From the NCBI GenBank assembly GCA_964485235.1, contig CAZAIO010000098.1:1-10317 (forward strand): a stretch of DNA of 10,317 bases, given 5' to 3'. The translations under genes were made by a program, and so were the position numbers. The notes below the pieces were generated by a model. The model saw nothing but the letters and a program-made list of their open reading frames with translations, was not told the DNA's origin and ran no database searches. Source of the stretch: CAZAIO01 sp964485235 (GTDB lineage Bacteria; Chloroflexota; Dehalococcoidia; GIF9; UBA5629). Within the stretch, counting starts at the first letter, position 1, and every line of letters begins with the position of its first letter. Below are positions 6,820 through 10,317 of this stretch, piece by piece.

Positions 6820-7890
6820 ATGAGAAGAAAATTCCAGGCAATTTCTCTCGGTATAGGTTTAATTATAATTCTTATAATGAGTCTGGTTATCGGTGGATGT
6901 GCTAAACCGGAAGCGGCGCCATCTACAACAACACCGTCTACCCCGTCTACCCCGGTCGAAACCGTGGTTTTAAAGTATGCCAGTTATGCTCCCCCTACAC
7001 ACGACGGTACAATCATAGCTCAGGAAATATTCCCGATGGTCGAGACTCTTACAGAAGGGCGTGTCAAAGTTGAGGTCTATCATTCAGAAAGTCTTGTTGC
7101 CGTCGGCGAAACCATAGACGCATTAGACAGGGGAATAGCAGATCTCGCATTTATTCCGTTGCCTTATATTACCGGTCAAATGCCATGGATTCGAGTTACA
7201 TTAATTCCTGGTATGATCAAGGATTTTCGAGGAGCCTACGACGCATTTAAATACGGTCTTACAGATATGGTGCAGCAAGGTTTCCATGATATGGGATTAA
7301 AAATCGAAGTTGTCAACACTCCATTCACTCCCGGAACAAGTCTGCTCCTGACAAAAGGTAAACGTGTTGCTGTACCGGATGATCTGAAAGGTATGAAAAT
7401 AGCCTGCCCATCAAAAGGAGACCGTGAGTCTATGGAACTGTGCGGCGCCAGTCCGGTAGCAATGACAGGTGCTGAAAACTACGAGTCGTTATCAAGAGGT
7501 GTGGTTGATGGTGTTATTTCAAATATAGGTGGCTATTACGGTCATAAAATATACGAAGTGGGAGACTATCTTACTATGGTTCCGGCAGGTGCTGCTGTGG
7601 TAGCCGTACTTGCATCCGAAACAGGTTTATCGAAGTTATCTCCAACTGACAGGGCTATTGTGATGTACGTAGCTGAGCGGCGCTCGATTGAAGAGGCATT
7701 CGCATTAGCTACCGGTGAAAGCCGGATGATTACCGAGATGACCCCTGCACTTAAGGAAGTTGTCCAGCCAACAAATGCAGAAATGAGTAAATGGAAAGAA
7801 GTATGGGCACCTCTCCTGCAGGGTTACCTGGAACAAACCGGAGAAACCGGACAAAAAGCTGTCGAAATCATTCAGAAATATAACCCGTAA
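6820..7890 (+). CDS. dctP: TRAP transporter substrate-binding lipoprotein (DctP family), system 2
   Basis: A 356-residue extracytoplasmic binding protein for the second TRAP system. The ATG at 6820 is preferred because AGGAGG (6808-6813) lies 6 bases before it and the protein then opens directly with a lipoprotein signal: MRRK, a hydrophobic core and lipobox IGGC with Cys27. A low-complexity tether follows (Thr/Ser/Pro, TPSTPSTP, from a 9-base tandem repeat near 6934-6951). The mature domain has LKYASYAPP, the segment GIADLAFIPLPY (105-116), DDLKGMKIA (187-195) and SRGVVDGVIS (225-234), all typical of DctP. The carboxylate-binding arginine position is Ala195, as in the first system. Sequence similarity to the first DctP is low outside these motifs, so the two probably bind different ligands. 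It is separated from dctQ by 181 bases holding a hairpin. Confidence 0.94.
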   Translation: MRRKFQAISLGIGLIIILIMSLVIGGCAKPEAAPSTTTPSTPSTPVETVVLKYASYAPPTHDGTIIAQEIFPMVETLTEGRVKVEVYHSESLVAVGETIDALDRGIADLAFIPLPYITGQMPWIRVTLIPGMIKDFRGAYDAFKYGLTDMVQQGFHDMGLKIEVVNTPFTPGTSLLLTKGKRVAVPDDLKGMKIACPSKGDRESMELCGASPVAMTGAENYESLSRGVVDGVISNIGGYYGHKIYEVGDYLTMVPAGAAVVAVLASETGLSKLSPTDRAIVMYVAERRSIEEAFALATGESRMITEMTPALKEVVQPTNAEMSKWKEVWAPLLQGYLEQTGETGQKAVEIIQKYNP

Positions 7891-7962
7891 GTTCTATTCT
7901 AAACAATGTTCTAAATGGTAACAAAACATATATGTAAAGAATAAAACCAATAAAATTAAAGG

Positions 7963-8008
7963 AAGCGCGGAGATAATTGACAGGCATATAACAATTAAAT
8001 CCGCGTTT
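7963..8008 (+). promoter_or_regulatory. imperfect hairpin between dctP and dctQ of system 2
   Basis: AAGCGCGGA (7963-7971) can pair with TCCGCGTTT (8000-8008), nine pairs including one G-U. Inside it, TAATTG (7974-7979) pairs with CAATTA (7992-7997), separated from the outer stem by a 2x2 internal loop; the apical loop is 12 bases. The GC-rich outer stem stands out from AT-rich surroundings. There is only a short U stretch after it, so it is not a classic terminator. It could stabilise the dctP message or partly stop transcription, so that more binding protein than permease is made. Confidence 0.45.
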
Positions 8009-8071
8009 CTATACTGTTATTTATCATAGAGGCTGAAGAGGTGTTTAAGAATTTTAGATCGGGAGGTTAGC

Positions 8072-8593
8072 GTGTATTCAATTGTGGATAAATTTTTTCT
8101 GGCGATTGATAGTGCAAATCGTAAAATGCGCTGGCTCGGGATGTTTCTTGTGCTTTTGCTAACACTTGTTGTCGTAAGGGAAGTTTTTATGCGATATGTG
8201 TTCAACAGCCCTTCAGGTATAACAATAGAATTGGCAAGAAGTTTACAGATGTACTTTGGATTTCTTTGCGCAGGTTGTGTGCAAGCAGAAAAAGCCCATC
8301 TTAACATGGACTCCCTGCTGGACTACCTGAAGCCAAAAGTAAAATTGATTATATCAGTAATTGGTTCATTAATCGGTGCCCTTTATTGTGGCGTCATGGC
8401 TTATTACTGCTGGCTGATGCTTATGGCAAGTATACGTATGCATGAAGTGACAGCATATATGGAATGGCCTATGCCGTTTATAAAAGCTGCGGCTCTTATA
8501 GGTTTTATACTTGTCGGTTTACAATTCCTTGCTGACGCATGGTTATCTGGCCGTGAAACGACAAATACCACGGCGATAGATATGTCTACTTAA
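8072..8593 (+). CDS. dctQ: TRAP transporter small membrane subunit (DctQ family), system 2
   Basis: A 173-residue membrane protein with hydrophobic segments at about 19-39, 54-72, 90-115 and 136-156. It shows the DctQ pattern: R-E-V-F-M-R-Y-V-F-N-S-P after segment 1 (36-47), an acidic I-E-L-A-R start to segment 2, the H-L-N-M-D stretch (76-80) at the usual H-x-x-(V/M)-D site, and E-W-P-M-P-F-I-K before segment 4 (131-138). The start is GTG with GGGAGG (8061-8066) 5 bases upstream. A GTG at 8041 further up is followed by an early stop in its own frame and is not a start. dctM begins 21 bases after the stop. It pairs with the following permease. Confidence 0.92.
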   Translation: MYSIVDKFFLAIDSANRKMRWLGMFLVLLLTLVVVREVFMRYVFNSPSGITIELARSLQMYFGFLCAGCVQAEKAHLNMDSLLDYLKPKVKLIISVIGSLIGALYCGVMAYYCWLMLMASIRMHEVTAYMEWPMPFIKAAALIGFILVGLQFLADAWLSGRETTNTTAIDMST

Positions 8594-8614
8594 TAAGGTA
8601 AAGAGGGTATAGAT

Positions 8615-9922
8615 ATGTCACCTATTTGGGCTTGCATACTTGGTGTTATCGTATTTTTTATATTACTTGGATTTGGACTACCCATTTTCATTACCATGGG
8701 ACTTGGATCTATAGTCGGTATTCTTCTGATGGGCGATCTTCCGTTACTTCAGAATGTAAGTGCAGTAGCATTCAACTCCGGATATAGCTGGTCATTTGTA
8801 GCGATTCCCATGTTTGTTTTAATGGGCTTTTTAGTTGTACACAACAGATTGGGCGAGGACCTCTTCGAAACAGTTTACCGATGGATAGGTCATATTCCCG
8901 GGGGACTGGCAATAGCGAGTTGTTTGTTTTCCGCGCTTTTTGGTTTTACCTGTGGCTCCGGTACAGCAGGTGTGGTCACTGTCGGAGGAATATGCTTACC
9001 CGAAATGACCAAAAGAAATTACAATCTCAGGTTTGCCCTGGGAACATTAGCGACCACCGGTGGTCTTGCTTCACTTATCCCGCCAAGCGTATTAATGATC
9101 CTTTATTGCGTATTAACCGAAGCATCTATGGGTAAATTGTTTATTGCCGGAATATTACCCGGGCTCGTGCTTTCCAGTATGTTCGCAGCCTACATCCTCA
9201 TAAGAGCAAAATTAAATCCGTCCTTAGCACCCCCTGGGCCATCTTTCACCTGGAAAGAAAGATTTACTAGCTTAACCGGACTTATCCCACTTATAGTTAT
9301 ATTCAGCTGTGTTATAGGCGGCCTCTATTTCGGAATCTGGACACCGATAGAAGCTGGAGGAACCGGTGCTGCTGCGGCATTTCTAATCAGCCTTGCCTAC
9401 CGTCGTCTTACATGGCAAAGCTTAAAAGCAGCATGTATGGACACGGTTAAAGTTTTCGGAATGCTTTTCATGTTACAGATCAGTGCTAATTTGATGTCAC
9501 TTCTTTTCTATGTTTCAGGCACCAGTGACCTGATTTTACAGGCTACACTCGGACTGGATATGCCCGGGTGGGCAATCATTTTATTTATGTGGCTCATCAT
9601 GTTTATACTCGGCGCTCCGCTGGAACCACCTGCAATATTGATGATCTGCACACCTATTTTTCTGCCGATAGTAATCGCTTTAGGCTACGATCCAGTATGG
9701 TTTGGAATTGTTATGGTACTGTCCTGTGAAGTAGCAACCCTGAGTCCGCCTATCGGAATGAGTATATTTGCAATAATGCGAATTGCCCCTCCCGAAACGA
9801 AAATGTGGGATGTTTACGTAGGAATAACACCGTACATGTTGATAATTACGCTTATGATTGTATTAATCACTTTCGCTCCACAAATAGTCATGCTTTTACC
9901 CAATACAATGATAGGTAAATAA
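8615..9922 (+). CDS. dctM: TRAP transporter large permease (DctM family), system 2
   Basis: A 435-residue multi-spanning permease with normal family length. Motifs: FGLPIFITMGLG (20-31), FVLMG (67-71), HIPGG (93-97), CGSGTAG (113-119), LIPPS (154-158), AGILPG (178-183), WTPIEAGGTGA (242-252), GYDPVWFG (357-364) and LSPPIG (375-380). Several of these sit at exactly the same residue numbers as in the other DctM of this window, showing a shared, nearly gap-free framework. Two variations are seen: the hairpin motif is T-C-G-S-G-T-A-G rather than I-S-G-S-S, and the usual T-P-P near residue 377 is S-P-P. The ATG has GAGGG (8603-8607) 7 bases upstream. A strong palindrome follows the stop, so this is probably the last gene of the unit. 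Confidence 0.95.
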   Translation: MSPIWACILGVIVFFILLGFGLPIFITMGLGSIVGILLMGDLPLLQNVSAVAFNSGYSWSFVAIPMFVLMGFLVVHNRLGEDLFETVYRWIGHIPGGLAIASCLFSALFGFTCGSGTAGVVTVGGICLPEMTKRNYNLRFALGTLATTGGLASLIPPSVLMILYCVLTEASMGKLFIAGILPGLVLSSMFAAYILIRAKLNPSLAPPGPSFTWKERFTSLTGLIPLIVIFSCVIGGLYFGIWTPIEAGGTGAAAAFLISLAYRRLTWQSLKAACMDTVKVFGMLFMLQISANLMSLLFYVSGTSDLILQATLGLDMPGWAIILFMWLIMFILGAPLEPPAILMICTPIFLPIVIALGYDPVWFGIVMVLSCEVATLSPPIGMSIFAIMRIAPPETKMWDVYVGITPYMLIITLMIVLITFAPQIVMLLPNTMIGK

Positions 9923-9945
9923 ATGGGTGTATGATGAATTAAATA

Positions 9946-9992
9946 GATACAGTTATATTCGGGTATTAATGTATCCGAATATAACTGTTATC
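9946..9992. terminator. strong palindrome, probable transcription end after system 2
   Basis: ACAGTTATATTCGG (9949-9962) is perfectly complementary to CCGAATATAACTGT (9975-9988). The stem can extend inward by a G-U pair and two A-T pairs to a 6-base loop, and outward by GAT/ATC with one bulged T, for roughly 20 pairs. It starts 24 bases after the dctM stop. The stem is AT-rich and no clear T-run follows on either strand, so termination efficiency is uncertain; an operator for the next gene is an alternative. Confidence 0.55.
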
Positions 9993-10091
9993 CATTATTA
10001 AAATAGCGATATTGTTTTTTCCAGGCTTAATATTTTAATATAGAAAGCATATATGTCCAGATGTTAATTTATAAGCAGGAGTCACTATTAA

Positions 10092-10317
10092 ATGTACTAT
10101 GATAGCTTATTCAAATTGTGCGGCTACAATCCTGACGATATTGAAAAAGAAAGAGTAAGAATAGAACGGACTTTTGCAAAGCTTGATTTCTCACACGATG
10201 ACTTTGTAAGAGGCGAGGAACGGGTTAAATACTACTTTGATATTGAACTGCTCAGCGTAAGAAAAATGTTAGGGCTATGGTTAAAAAGCCTGATCGATCT
10301 TGTGCTTGCAAAAGAAG
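10092..10317 (+). CDS. unrecognised protein, N-terminal part (3' end outside window)
   Basis: The first 75 codons of a gene open to the window end. The ATG has AGGAG (10077-10081) 10 bases upstream. The peptide is charged and probably helical: it opens with MYYDSLFKLCGYNPDDIEKE, continues with an Arg/Glu-rich stretch (R-V-R-I-E-R-T-F), then GEERVKYYFDIELLSVRKML and a Leu-rich segment ending in LVLAKE. There is no signal peptide. One early cysteine (Cys10, in L-C-G-Y) could matter for metal or thiol chemistry. I do not recognise the family with any certainty. The hairpin before it suggests its own transcription. Just upstream, TTGTTT (10012) and TTTAAT (10034) at 16-base spacing form a weak promoter candidate. 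Confidence 0.7.
   Translation, partial: MYYDSLFKLCGYNPDDIEKERVRIERTFAKLDFSHDDFVRGEERVKYYFDIELLSVRKMLGLWLKSLIDLVLAKE

Noticed and set aside
9052..9065. Perfect 14-base palindrome GACCACCGGTGGTC
   Set aside because: It lies inside the second dctM in a conserved Thr/Gly stretch. It is most likely a codon coincidence.

Overview
The window holds bacterial DNA of moderate to low GC. Every gene found reads on the + strand. Starts are mostly ATG with strong Shine-Dalgarno sequences (AGGAGG/GGAGG), plus a few GTG starts. Both solute-binding proteins are lipoproteins with Ser/Thr/Pro/Gln-rich linkers after the lipobox cysteine. That style is common in Chloroflexota (Dehalococcoidia-like) and other environmental anaerobes, but the assignment is a low-confidence inference. 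No rRNA, tRNA, CRISPR array, insertion sequence or transcriptional regulator was seen.

Layout, left to right: the C-terminal third of an aldo/keto reductase (AKR) cut by the left edge (1-345); a soluble CapA-like metallophosphoesterase-fold protein (410-1543); a complete three-gene TRAP transporter, binding lipoprotein DctP, small membrane subunit DctQ and large permease DctM (1716-4703); a full-length AKR closely related to the first (4743-5783); a 100-residue protein resembling muconolactone delta-isomerase (5867-6169); the decayed remains of a short-chain dehydrogenase/reductase (SDR) gene (6235-6541); a leader region; a second complete TRAP transporter (6820-9922); a strong palindrome that probably ends the unit (9946-9992); and the first 75 codons of an unrecognised gene running off the right edge (from 10092).

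The order can be read as one module occurring twice: an AKR, one or more accessory enzymes, then a DctP-DctQ-DctM set. The two AKRs are clear paralogues, and the two DctM proteins keep their main motifs at the same residue numbers. The likely job is sodium-driven uptake of related small organic compounds followed by cytoplasmic carbonyl/alcohol redox chemistry and possibly an isomerisation. Both binding proteins have alanine where most TRAP binding proteins carry the arginine that grips the substrate carboxylate, so the ligand may not be an ordinary carboxylic acid. The substrate cannot be named from sequence alone. The dead SDR suggests the pathway has been losing or replacing a step.
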